From NCBI GenBank assembly GCA_007280145.1, contig QYPU01000069.1, positions 1 to 15,894 on the forward strand: a DNA stretch of 15,894 nt, written 5' to 3'. Position numbers and translations under genes: made by a program. This document shows, in pieces, positions 7,349 to 13,776 of this stretch; within the stretch, counting starts at the first letter, position 1, and each line of letters opens with the position of its first letter. The notes beneath the pieces are model-generated. The model worked only from the letters and a program-made list of their open reading frames with translations. It was not told the DNA's origin and did no database searches. The stretch comes from Dehalococcoidia bacterium. GTDB lineage: Bacteria > Chloroflexota > Dehalococcoidia > GIF9 > UBA5629.

Positions 7349-7367
7349 GATGGTATAATCTACCATC
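7349..7367 (+). promoter_or_regulatory. extended -10 promoter inside a 7-bp palindrome, upstream of HAD gene
   Basis: TATAAT at 7354-7359 is preceded by TGG, giving the extended -10 pattern TG-N-TATAAT. No good -35 lies 16-18 bases upstream. The -10 overlaps a perfect palindrome, GATGGTA (7349-7355), five bases, TACCATC (7361-7367), which looks like a repressor operator. It points at the HAD gene starting at 7410. TTGACA at 7339-7344 is only nine bases away, too close to serve as -35 for this -10. The operator role is inferred from geometry. Confidence 0.55.
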
Positions 7368-7409
7368 AGCGTTTCACCAATTCTGGAACCGACAAAGATA
7401 TGCCTGGAC

Positions 7410-8042
7410 ATGAGTGAAATCAAGATAGTTTCTTTCGATGCCGAAGGCACACTGGTAACACCCGACTTCAGCTATGCTATTTGGTTTGAAGCTATTCCTC
7501 AACGCTATGCCCAGAGGAATGGCATTGATATTTACCAAGCTCGAAAAATTGTCGAAGAGGAATATCAGAAGTTAGGCGACCAGAGGCTGGAATGGTATGA
7601 TATCAGGTATTGGTTCGACAAGCTCGAATTGGGGGCTCCCGACCCTCTACTGGACAAATGCCAAGGTAGGGTACGTTACTATCCAGAAGTCAGAGATGTG
7701 CTATCGTCTTTAAGTGAAAGATTTACACTTGTTGTAGCTTCCGGGTCAATGCGGGAATTCCTGCAGCGCCTTCTTCGAGACATTGAACCCTATTTCACCA
7801 GAGTTTTTTCCTCACTCTCTGATTACAAGCAATTGAAAACCGCCGAATTTTACCTGAGCATGTGCCAGGCAATGAAAGTCCAGCCCAAACAGGTCGTTCA
7901 TGTTGGCGATAACTGGCAATTCGATTTCGCTGCCTCCAGTGAAATAGGTATTCATGCATTCTACCTTGATAGAAAAAAACAGGGTGACTGCCCAAACTCA
8001 TTGGAAAACCTGACACAGCTGAAGGCCTACCTGCTGGGTTGA
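7410..8042 (+). CDS. HAD-superfamily hydrolase
   Basis: The 210-residue product has the haloacid dehalogenase fold with an alpha-helical cap (about 20-85). Motif I is FDAEGTL (9-15): Asp10 is the nucleophile, and position +2 is Glu12 where most HAD phosphatases have Asp. Motif II is VVASGS with Ser111. A motif III Lys is in the SDYKQLK segment (K140 or K143). Motif IV is VGDNWQFD (165-172), with Asp167 and Asp172. It is probably a phosphatase or phosphohydrolase of a small metabolite; the substrate cannot be read from sequence. The ribosome site is poor (GGA three bases before ATG). It stands alone between two minus-strand operons, divergent from corA and convergent with pfkB. An ATG a few bases upstream runs into a stop after five codons, which supports the start at 7410. 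Confidence 0.88.
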   Translation: MSEIKIVSFDAEGTLVTPDFSYAIWFEAIPQRYAQRNGIDIYQARKIVEEEYQKLGDQRLEWYDIRYWFDKLELGAPDPLLDKCQGRVRYYPEVRDVLSSLSERFTLVVASGSMREFLQRLLRDIEPYFTRVFSSLSDYKQLKTAEFYLSMCQAMKVQPKQVVHVGDNWQFDFAASSEIGIHAFYLDRKKQGDCPNSLENLTQLKAYLLG

Positions 8043-8336
8043 TACAAACCCTAAGGAGCCATCTCTGCCAGTAATTCATTTACCAATAAAATATGCTGCG
8101 TTTGTCCAATAACCTGTCCTAGAAAGCAAAAGACTGCTGGCAAGGATGAATAGCAGGGCTTCAGGGAAAAGCTAGCGTCACTAAGTAAAAGAAGGAGGCT
8201 TTGCCTGCCTGGCTCTGATAACTAAATTAGTGGATTCATGCAGAATATCACCCGGAAGGCAAGCCTTTTACCCTGTACTCACGAATTAAAGATGCCGATA
8301 CCGCTCATTGGACACGGCTGGTTGAAGCCTTCAGCA
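8043..8336. other. gap between convergent genes, no gene seen
   Basis: This 294-base stretch separates the end of the HAD gene from the end of the pfkB gene. I see no convincing ORF, RNA gene or U-tailed terminator hairpin. A short palindrome AAGGC-AA-GCCTT occurs near 8258-8269. One plus-strand frame (about 8235-8352) reads protein-like but has no start codon and is preceded by a stop. Confidence 0.6.
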
Positions 8337-9266
8337 TCACAGCCTTTCTATTTTAACCTGGGGAAGAAGCCTTTCTACATCCTCCCGGCGGCATAGTTCG
8401 GTGCCCGGGGTCATTGCTGTGGCTGCTCCAGCAGCCGCTGCCAAACGACAGGCTTCCTCAAGCCCATCTCCCTGGCTTAGCTTCAGTACCAGCCCGGCTA
8501 TTGCTGAGTCGCCAGCACCTACAGTGTTCCTCACTTCTACCTTCGGTGATGTTACTTTTAAAACTTCATCTTTATTGGCAGCGATAAGTCCATGTTTACC
8601 CCGGGAAATTAACACCACCTCGATTCCTTGAGCAACCAGAGTCTTGGCTGCCTGAACAATATCCTCCTCAGTTTTCAGCTCAGTCCCTAATAATTCTTCA
8701 GCCTCATGGACATTGGGTTTGATAACATTCGGCTTAGCCTTTATTCCCTCCTTTAACCACTCGTCATCAGAATCAAGGACAGTTTTTACACCATAACTTT
8801 CCGCTCCCTCTATCAGCAGGCTGTATATGTTGTCAGGTACCCCTGGCGGCACACTGCCAGCAAAAACTATAAAAGCAGGTTTTGATTTAATGTGTACTAT
8901 CTTATCTATTAAGCTCTCCAACTCACTTGCGGAAACGCATGGCCCTGGGGCATCAATTCTGGTTTGGCGGCGAGTTTTCAAATCGGTGATGATAAAATTG
9001 CTCCTTATGTCCCCCTTAATCGGAGTAAAGTCGCTTGGCACTCCCTGCTGCTCCAGGAGATGTTTCAGTATGTTACCATCAATGCCACCGATGAAGCCGT
9101 AGGCGACAGTCTCTCCGCCCAGTTCATGAAGGACTCGGGAGACGTTAATTCCTTTGCCGCCAGGGTCTCGGCGCAGGCTAGTCCACCGATTGGCTTCATC
9201 CACCACCAGCCCATCCACGGTAACTGTCTTATCCAGGCTCGGATTCAATGTAACCGTAGCAATCAT
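8337..9266 (-). CDS. pfkB: PfkB-family sugar-phosphate kinase (1-phosphofructokinase / tagatose-6-phosphate kinase type)
   Basis: The 309-residue product belongs to the FruK/LacC/PfkB branch of the ribokinase superfamily. Signatures are TLNPSLDKT at the N-terminus, DPGGKGINVSRVL (34-46), KPNVHEAE (183-190) and the second PfkB signature NTVGAGDS (247-254), with Asp253 as catalytic base. It adds a second phosphate to a hexose monophosphate; fructose 1-phosphate, fructose 6-phosphate and tagatose 6-phosphate are all possible. The gene begins on the base after the pyruvate kinase stop (TAA then ATG), and its AAAGGG site lies inside the end of pyk, so the two are translationally linked. The LacD-like aldolase in the same operon could cleave the bisphosphate product. 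No sugar uptake genes are present to settle the substrate. Confidence 0.93.
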   Translation of the reverse strand: MIATVTLNPSLDKTVTVDGLVVDEANRWTSLRRDPGGKGINVSRVLHELGGETVAYGFIGGIDGNILKHLLEQQGVPSDFTPIKGDIRSNFIITDLKTRRQTRIDAPGPCVSASELESLIDKIVHIKSKPAFIVFAGSVPPGVPDNIYSLLIEGAESYGVKTVLDSDDEWLKEGIKAKPNVIKPNVHEAEELLGTELKTEEDIVQAAKTLVAQGIEVVLISRGKHGLIAANKDEVLKVTSPKVEVRNTVGAGDSAIAGLVLKLSQGDGLEEACRLAAAAGAATAMTPGTELCRREDVERLLPQVKIERL

Positions 9267-10709
9267 TTAGACCCTTTCCACTTTTACTAAATTAGTGCTG
9301 CCAGACACACCAATAGGTACACCGCCAGTGATAACCACTAAGTCACCGTCTCGAGCTAGCCCAGCTTCTTTAGCCACTCTGGCTCCTCGAGTAAATAGAT
9401 TGGCTATTCTTGAAGGCTCAGGAACCTGAAAGGCATGTACTCCCCAGGATAGAGATAGCTGTCTCTGCGTCACCTGGCTGGGAGTAATCGCCAGAATTGG
9501 TACTCCAGGGCGATATTTAGCGACGCGCTTGGCGGTGCTCCCTGAGGAGGTGAAGGCAATAATAGCGACTGCTCCCAGTTGGTGAGCGATATGGCAAGCA
9601 GCATAGCTGATGGCATCGTCAGTTTGGGGCTGGGGGTCCCTGCCTTTGTTTATCAAAATCTCCTCGTAAGGTAAAGCTGCCTCTGCCTCTAATATAATCT
9701 GCACCATCATAGACACGGCTTCCTTGGGATAGTTACCAACAGCAGTTTCTTCCGAAAGCATAAGAGCATCAGCGCCATCAAAGACGGCGTTAGCTACATC
9801 AGTGACCTCAGCTCGAGTGGGCCGAGGGGCATCCACCATCGACTCCAGCATTTGGGTAGCCACAATAACAGGTTTCCCCAGGTGGTTGCATTTCTGAATG
9901 ATTTTCTTTTGAGCTATGGGCACTCTTTGTATGGGAATCTCAATGCCCAGGTCGCCACGAGCAACCATGGCTCCATCAGCTACTTCTAGTATCTCATCAA
10001 GGTTGTCCAGAGCTTCGCGCCTCTCGATTTTGGCAATAATCGCCGTGGTTGCCCCCTTTTGCTGGAGAAAATGCCGTACCTTGAGAACATCACTGGCTTC
10101 TTTGATAAAAGATAAAGCTACAAAGTCTACGTTGTGCTTCAAGCCAAAAAGGAGGTGATTCCAGTCCTCTTCGGTGATTGCGGGAGTGTCCCAGGTTACC
10201 CCGGGAACGTTTATACCTTTATCCTCACCAAGCCTGCCCCCAACTATTACCTGGCAATTAACATCAGCATTGCTGGTAGCTACTACTCTTAACTTTATAG
10301 CACCATCATCGAGGAATATGATGTCACCGGGCTTGACATTCTTTGGCAAGTCGGGCAAATATGCAGACACCTGGTGCTCATCCCCTAGCACTTCCTTAGT
10401 GGTGAGGATAAAGTTAGCATTTTCCTTAAGCTCAACCGCACCTTTCTTGAGCTTACCAGTTCTATCTTTCGGTCCAGGAAGGTCTTGCATTATGGCTAGT
10501 GGTAAGCCAAGTTGTTTAGCCACCTGGCGAAGAGCTCTTACACGACTGGCATGCTCCTTATGAGTGCCATGGGAGAAGTTGATACGAGCCACATCCATGC
10601 CAGCTTCGAGTAATTCTTTTATCACTGAGGCTGAACCCGTACTCGGACCAATAGTGCAAACTACTTTTGTCCTTCGGGGTGAATCAATATGTAGAATATC
10701 CAAAGGCAT
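9267..10709 (-). CDS. pyk: pyruvate kinase
   Basis: Pyruvate kinase converts PEP and ADP to pyruvate and ATP. The 480-residue product is full length without the extra C-terminal PEP-utiliser domain some bacteria have. Visible motifs are RTKVVCTIGPS (13-23), NFSHG (44-48), DLPGPKDRTG (76-85), AKIERREAL (226-234) with Lys227 equivalent to the catalytic Lys of the family, ARGDLG (250-255), ATQMLESM (284-291) and PTRAEVTDVANAVFDG (297-312). The B domain spans about 86-175 and the regulatory C domain about 350-480. The D-x-x-GPK-I-R loop reads GPKDR, with Asp in the usual Ile position, a minor variation. The start ATG has GAGG seven bases upstream and lies nine bases after the aldolase stop. It is the middle gene of a three-gene glycolytic operon. 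Confidence 0.97.
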   Translation of the reverse strand: MPLDILHIDSPRRTKVVCTIGPSTGSASVIKELLEAGMDVARINFSHGTHKEHASRVRALRQVAKQLGLPLAIMQDLPGPKDRTGKLKKGAVELKENANFILTTKEVLGDEHQVSAYLPDLPKNVKPGDIIFLDDGAIKLRVVATSNADVNCQVIVGGRLGEDKGINVPGVTWDTPAITEEDWNHLLFGLKHNVDFVALSFIKEASDVLKVRHFLQQKGATTAIIAKIERREALDNLDEILEVADGAMVARGDLGIEIPIQRVPIAQKKIIQKCNHLGKPVIVATQMLESMVDAPRPTRAEVTDVANAVFDGADALMLSEETAVGNYPKEAVSMMVQIILEAEAALPYEEILINKGRDPQPQTDDAISYAACHIAHQLGAVAIIAFTSSGSTAKRVAKYRPGVPILAITPSQVTQRQLSLSWGVHAFQVPEPSRIANLFTRGARVAKEAGLARDGDLVVITGGVPIGVSGSTNLVKVERV

Positions 10710-10718
10710 TCTATTGCC

Positions 10719-11714
10719 TCAGTAGCCCTTATACCAGCTCTCCGGGACAGCAACTAAATTATGAGCCTCAACACCAAATTTGCGATACCAGGGGAACCCA
10801 TACTTGGCAGCTATTCCTGCTAGCTCTTTCAACCTGTCAACTACGGTAGTCGACAAGAACTTTACCCGTTCTTCCTTGTCTCCAACTTGTATCGCTTCCT
10901 GCCAGATAGCCCGACCGCCAAGGAAGCCAGAAGCACCTGCCTGGCAGGCAATCTCCACTTGCTTAAGGAACATTTCATAGTCAACACCAGCGCTTAAGAT
11001 AACCCAAGGCACCTGTGAGACCTCGTCCAATTGCTGGCATATTTCTAAAAGCTTCGCCTTATCTGTCTCATAGTTCAAGTCAGCAGGAAACTCTGTCTTA
11101 AGGACATCAATCGGCAAGGACGTAATCTGGCGGGCAGTTTCAATTACCAGGTCCGGCAACTTAGCAGCAAACTCTGGAGAATCAGCGTTTTCTCCCTTTA
11201 CAGCATAGGTTTTAGGCTCAACAAGGAACGGGATATCGTACTTCAGACATTCCTCCGCCACCATCTGTATCGTTTTCAGTTGTTTGGTAGCAACCTCAGC
11301 TAAATCAGACCGATAGTAGACCAGGATTTTAACTGCCGAACCACCCATGCGTTTGATTTTTTCCACACTCCAACCATCAAGCAAAGTGGTCACTCTCCCT
11401 TGAGGGTCACTTTGATAGCCAGTAGCTTCGATGCTAACCAGTAGTCCAGTATGTCCAGGAAGGACCCCTCCAGCAATGCACTGAGCAGCACCGTAATCAG
11501 GGTCTAACAGAACCGCACTGGCATGAGGAGCTAAGGCAGAGCACAGCTCTAGCTTACGCTCTACTATCTCCTGATATTCAACTTCTTCAAGTTGCTCTTT
11601 CTCAATCATAGTCTGAAGAGACCCCCTATGGTCCATAGCGCATATTATGAAGATGCCATCCTCAGTTGAAATCTGCTGTAGGCCTCTGATTTTACCGATA
11701 CTTAGTTTATTCAT
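10719..11714 (-). CDS. lacD: LacD-like class I aldolase (tagatose 1,6-bisphosphate aldolase family)
   Basis: The 331-residue product matches LacD in length (about 326) and motif order. It is a TIM-barrel, Schiff-base aldolase that cleaves tagatose or fructose 1,6-bisphosphate to DHAP and glyceraldehyde 3-phosphate. Residues corresponding to the known LacD active site are present: Asp28 in AMDHRG, Lys129 in AVKILVYYR, Glu166 in FLVEPK, and the Schiff-base Lys206 in IDVLKTEFP. GFLGGRAIW (263-271) would bind a phosphate. Streptococcal LacD enzymes have loose stereospecificity, so fructose bisphosphate could be the true substrate here; I use lacD as a family label. The ATG has a strong GGGGAGGG site. 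It is the first gene of the operon with pyk and pfkB, and no lac-type PTS or galactose genes are nearby. Confidence 0.88.
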   Translation of the reverse strand: MNKLSIGKIRGLQQISTEDGIFIICAMDHRGSLQTMIEKEQLEEVEYQEIVERKLELCSALAPHASAVLLDPDYGAAQCIAGGVLPGHTGLLVSIEATGYQSDPQGRVTTLLDGWSVEKIKRMGGSAVKILVYYRSDLAEVATKQLKTIQMVAEECLKYDIPFLVEPKTYAVKGENADSPEFAAKLPDLVIETARQITSLPIDVLKTEFPADLNYETDKAKLLEICQQLDEVSQVPWVILSAGVDYEMFLKQVEIACQAGASGFLGGRAIWQEAIQVGDKEERVKFLSTTVVDRLKELAGIAAKYGFPWYRKFGVEAHNLVAVPESWYKGY

Positions 11715-11752
11715 CTTACATCCCTCCCCTTCATCTAGTCTTCTACAGCAAA

Positions 11753-11781
11753 ACTATAACCTTTTGCTCCTGGACTATCAA
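11753..11781 (-). promoter_or_regulatory. sigma70-type promoter of the lacD-pyk-pfkB operon
   Basis: On the minus strand TTGATA (11781-11776) and TATAGT (11758-11753) are separated by exactly 17 bases. Each hexamer matches the consensus at five of six positions. The predicted transcript would start near 11746 and have a leader of about 32 bases with the GGGGAGGG ribosome site. Confidence 0.7.
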
Positions 11782-11817
11782 GTCCAGCAGCTTAGTCAAG
11801 TTACCCGTAAGGTTATA
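11755..11817. promoter_or_regulatory. two dyads overlapping the glycolytic operon promoter (candidate operators)
   Basis: CTGGACT (11770-11776), ATCA, AGTCCAG (11781-11787) is a 7-bp palindrome that overlaps the -35 box. TATAACCTT (11755-11763) and AAGGTTATA (11809-11817) are exact 9-bp inverted copies, 54 bases apart centre to centre; the first overlaps the -10 box. The geometry suggests repressor sites, with possible looping of about five helical turns. The binding protein is unknown, and no regulator gene is adjacent. Confidence 0.5.
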
Positions 11818-11839
11818 AGAAAACATGGAACGCGAGGAA

Positions 11840-11887
11840 TGTCATTGCGAGCCGAGAAGCTGCAAGGAACAAAGTGACGAAGCAGTC
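11840..11887 (+). repeat. degenerate interspersed repeat (GTCATTGCGAG...GAAGCAGTC)
   Basis: TGTCATTGCGAGC (11840-11852) is followed after a short variable middle by GTGACGAAGCAGTC (11874-11887). Head and tail match the unit repeated several times at 13475-13706, so this is a single diverged copy on the other side of the PaaK-like gene. No coding capacity is seen. Confidence 0.6.
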
Positions 11888-12040
11888 AGTAAAGCAACCT
11901 AGGCCTCGCCTGCCACCATCTGGGTACATTGGAACATCGGCTCCAGGTTACCCTCTTTATTTAGGTGAGAGCCACTGCCTGCAGGTGAAGGACGGTCATC
12001 CGTGGGCGGGCGGCTCGCACGGGATATAGGATAAGTACGG
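11888..12040. other. non-coding stretch upstream of the PaaK-like gene
   Basis: Between the repeat copy and the promoter of the ligase gene I see no ORF with a ribosome site and no clear RNA fold. Small features are ACGG-TCAT-CCGT (around 11990-12003) and a CCTGCAGG site near 11980. The stretch is GC-richer than its flanks. Confidence 0.5.
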
Positions 12041-12044
12041 AGAG

Positions 12045-12073
12045 TTGTAAAAACTTCATAAATCGGGCATAAT
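12045..12073 (+). promoter_or_regulatory. promoter of the PaaK-like gene
   Basis: TTGTAA (12045-12050) and CATAAT (12068-12073) are separated by 17 bases, with 4/6 and 5/6 consensus matches. A start of transcription near 12080 would give a leader of about 28 bases including the AGGAGG ribosome site before the GTG start. Confidence 0.6.
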
Positions 12074-12107
12074 TGCACTCAATTTACAAGCGCAGAGGAG
12101 GAGAGCA

Positions 12108-13391
12108 GTGGAAACCAAAAAATCTATACCTTTAATTGAAGTCGTGGAGAAGATGTCCCGAGAGGAGAGACAGAAATATCTAGATGGCAGACTAAGAGAG
12201 CTGGTTGCCTATGCCTATGAAAAAGCCCCAGCAATCAAGGCAAGATTTGATAAGGCAGGCATTGCCCCTTCAGCAGTGTACAGCATTAAGGACCTGGAGA
12301 ACCTGCCTATTCTGAGAAAGGATGAGCTGGTCGAGTTATACAAGGCCGATCCCCCTTTTGGTGGCCTGGTGGCAGTCCCCATAGAAGATTTGGAAAGGGT
12401 TTATGTCTCCCCAGGCCCCATCTACGACCCCCATCACCAAAGTGAAACTTTCTGGCGGCGGCATGTTCACATGGTCAAGGCTGCAGGCTTTAAGAAGGGA
12501 GACATCGTTGTCAATACCTGGATGTATCACCTTGTGCCGGCTGGTCTCATGATTGATGAGATGTTGAGACGAGCTGGAGTTACGGTCATACCTATGGGAG
12601 TGGGAAATACTGAACTTCAAGTCCAGGTTATGCATCATCTAAAGGTTACTGGATTTTACGGCACTACGGGCTTTTTCATGAATATCATCAACAAGGCTGA
12701 GGAGATGGGCTATGATATCCGTAAAGATTTCAACCTCAGGCTAGCTATGATTGGTGGCGAGATGGGTGGTGGGCCAATCAGGCAACTGGTGGAGAAAAAA
12801 TATGGTATTGCCACCGGGGATGCCTATGGAACAGCCGACGTTGGCATGGTAGCCTATGAATGCAGTGAGAAAAATGGCATGCATATCACCGAGGATGTTA
12901 TCATGGAGATAATCAGCTACGAAACTGGGAAGTCAGTTGGTCCCGGTGAGGTAGGCGAAATAGTAGTGACTCCAATCGATGAGACTTACCCGTTGATACG
13001 TTTTGGCACCGGGGACCTTGCCGGTTGGATAGAGGAGCCTTGCCTCTGTGGCAGGACTGCACTTCGCATAACACGCCTCTTGGGCAGAGTAGGCGATGCT
13101 GTTAGAACAAGGGGCATGTTCATACACCCCCGTCAGCTTGAGCCAGCGCTTGCTGGATTCTCACAAATCGCACAGTATCAAGCAGTAGTCACCAGGTCAG
13201 GTCATCGGGATGAGCTGACACTCAAAGTAGAGCTCGAAACTGAGGAGGGGATTGATAAAGAAAAGTTAACTCAGCAGTTAATCAAAGCAGTAAGCGAAGC
13301 GGTAAGAATCAAGCTTGACCGTGTTGAATTCGTAGCCAAAGAGGTAATACCTGAGTTACACAAGTTGATAGTTGATGAGCGGGTTTATTGA
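12108..13391 (+). CDS. PaaK-family adenylate-forming enzyme (phenylacetate-CoA ligase-like)
   Basis: The 427-residue product has the compact PaaK layout of the ANL superfamily, whose members adenylate a carboxylic acid and transfer it to CoA. Family features are the N-terminal helix and AGI (50-52), SIKDLENLPILRKDEL (59-74), GGE (217-219), the DAYGTADVG motif (238-246), FGTGDLAG (299-306), CLCGRT (312-317), GRVGD and RGMFIHPRQLE (335-345), and a C-terminal HKLIVDERV (418-426) whose Lys419 may be the A10-type lysine. The P-loop is unusual: where PaaK has SSGTTG-type Ser/Thr-Gly residues, this protein has SPGPIYDP (101-108). The acyl substrate, and even CoA transfer, is therefore uncertain. Start is GTG with AGGAGG six bases upstream. 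It is monocistronic, divergent from the glycolytic operon and flanked by repeats on both sides. Confidence 0.86.
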   Translation: METKKSIPLIEVVEKMSREERQKYLDGRLRELVAYAYEKAPAIKARFDKAGIAPSAVYSIKDLENLPILRKDELVELYKADPPFGGLVAVPIEDLERVYVSPGPIYDPHHQSETFWRRHVHMVKAAGFKKGDIVVNTWMYHLVPAGLMIDEMLRRAGVTVIPMGVGNTELQVQVMHHLKVTGFYGTTGFFMNIINKAEEMGYDIRKDFNLRLAMIGGEMGGGPIRQLVEKKYGIATGDAYGTADVGMVAYECSEKNGMHITEDVIMEIISYETGKSVGPGEVGEIVVTPIDETYPLIRFGTGDLAGWIEEPCLCGRTALRITRLLGRVGDAVRTRGMFIHPRQLEPALAGFSQIAQYQAVVTRSGHRDELTLKVELETEEGIDKEKLTQQLIKAVSEAVRIKLDRVEFVAKEVIPELHKLIVDERVY

Positions 13392-13474
13392 GCCAGGCCT
13401 TGGGACTGAACAGGAAACTAGCGATTCACTTTCAAGAATACCCGCTGAGCAACACCACACCCCCCCCATTTCTC

Positions 13475-13511
13475 CAAGATTGCTTTGTCGCTCGTGCTCC
13501 TCACAATGACA
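13475..13511 (-). repeat. interspersed repeat copy, minus orientation
   Basis: Read on the minus strand, this begins TGTCATTGTGAGGAGC and ends GACAAAGCAATCTTGG. It is the clearest full-length copy of the GTCATTGYGAGGAGC...AAGCAATC unit in the window. Together with the tail GCGAAGCAATC at 13694-13704 it forms an inverted boundary around the composite repeat region. Confidence 0.7.
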
Positions 13512-13517
13512 ACTATC

Positions 13518-13706
13518 TGTCATTACAAGCCTCCCCTGTCATTGCGAGCCCTTCGCCCTCTGTCATTCTGAGGGAGCCCTTCGCCTTGTGCCATTCTGGT
13601 GAGCCGAAGCCCTGAGTGCAGCGAAGGGGCAGCGAAGAATCTCTGGCTCAGGGTGAATTCCGCGACCGAAGAATCTGGCTCAGGGTAAACTCCGCGAAGC
13701 AATCCC
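13518..13706 (+). repeat. composite cluster of head and tail repeat units
   Basis: Four heads of the form TGYCATT occur: 13518 (TGTCATTACAAG), 13537 (TGTCATTGCGAG), 13561 (TGTCATTCTGAGG) and 13589 (TGCCATTCTGG). Three tails of the form CGAAG(A/C)AATC follow: 13633, 13667 and 13695. GAGCCCTTCGCC is duplicated at 13546-13557 and 13574-13585. The stretch looks like nested insertion or expansion of one short repeat family. It has no protein-coding logic, and fills most of the 385-base gap after the ligase gene. Confidence 0.75.
13633..13697 (+). repeat. near-perfect tandem direct repeat of about 31-33 bases
   Basis: Copy one (13633-13665) and copy two (13667-13697) both run CGAAGAATCT, GGCTCAGGGT, then a short purine/pyrimidine-variable segment and TCCGCGA. 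They differ by a CT insertion and a few substitutions. This is a recent duplication within the repeat cluster. Confidence 0.75.
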
Positions 13707-13729
13707 ATAGTTACTCCGGGAGTTGCTTC
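13696..13729 (+). terminator. imperfect hairpin between ligase and esterase genes
   Basis: GAAGCAATCCC (13696-13706) can pair with GGGAGTTGCTTC (13718-13729) as an 11-bp stem with one bulged G, followed by only TTT. It begins in the last repeat tail and overlaps the candidate -35 region of the esterase promoter. It could terminate read-through or control the esterase promoter; the U-tract is too short to be sure. Confidence 0.3.
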
Positions 13730-13751
13730 TTTGACCAGCTAGATATATAAT
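13723..13751 (+). promoter_or_regulatory. promoter of the carboxylesterase gene
   Basis: A perfect TATAAT lies at 13746-13751. TTGCTT (13723-13728) is 17 bases upstream, a weak 3/6 -35 match. Predicted transcription starts about 20 bases before the ATG at 13777, leaving room for the AAGGAGG ribosome site four bases before the start. Confidence 0.6.
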
Positions 13752-13776
13752 CCCAAATACTTGGTAAGGAGGCATC

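Noticed and set aside
7339..7359. TTGACA nine bases before TATAAT, and a similar TTGACC nine bases before TATAAT at 13731-13751, as a shared short-spacer promoter class.
   Set aside because: Nine bases is far too short for a sigma70 holoenzyme, two cases are not a class, and each -10 has another explanation (extended -10 at the first; TTGCTT at 17 bases at the second).
8316..8344. Possible terminator hairpin GGCTGG...CAGCC at the end of pfkB.
   Set aside because: The stem is short and interrupted and no T-run follows on the minus strand.
8235..8352. Protein-like plus-strand frame before and into the end of pfkB (W-I-H-A-E-Y-H-P-E-G-K...).
   Set aside because: It has no start codon, follows a stop, lacks a ribosome site and ends in the antisense of pfkB. 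It may be a chance frame or an old remnant.
10174..10563. Long open frames antisense to pyk, and similar ones antisense to coaBC, nnr and pfkB.
   Set aside because: They mirror the codon pattern of conserved genes on the other strand, lack ribosome sites and give low-complexity Ser/Leu/Pro-rich products.
13459..13467. Run of about eight C bases near the end of the ligase gene as a phase-variation tract.
   Set aside because: It lies outside any reading frame, after the ligase stop, and not between promoter elements.
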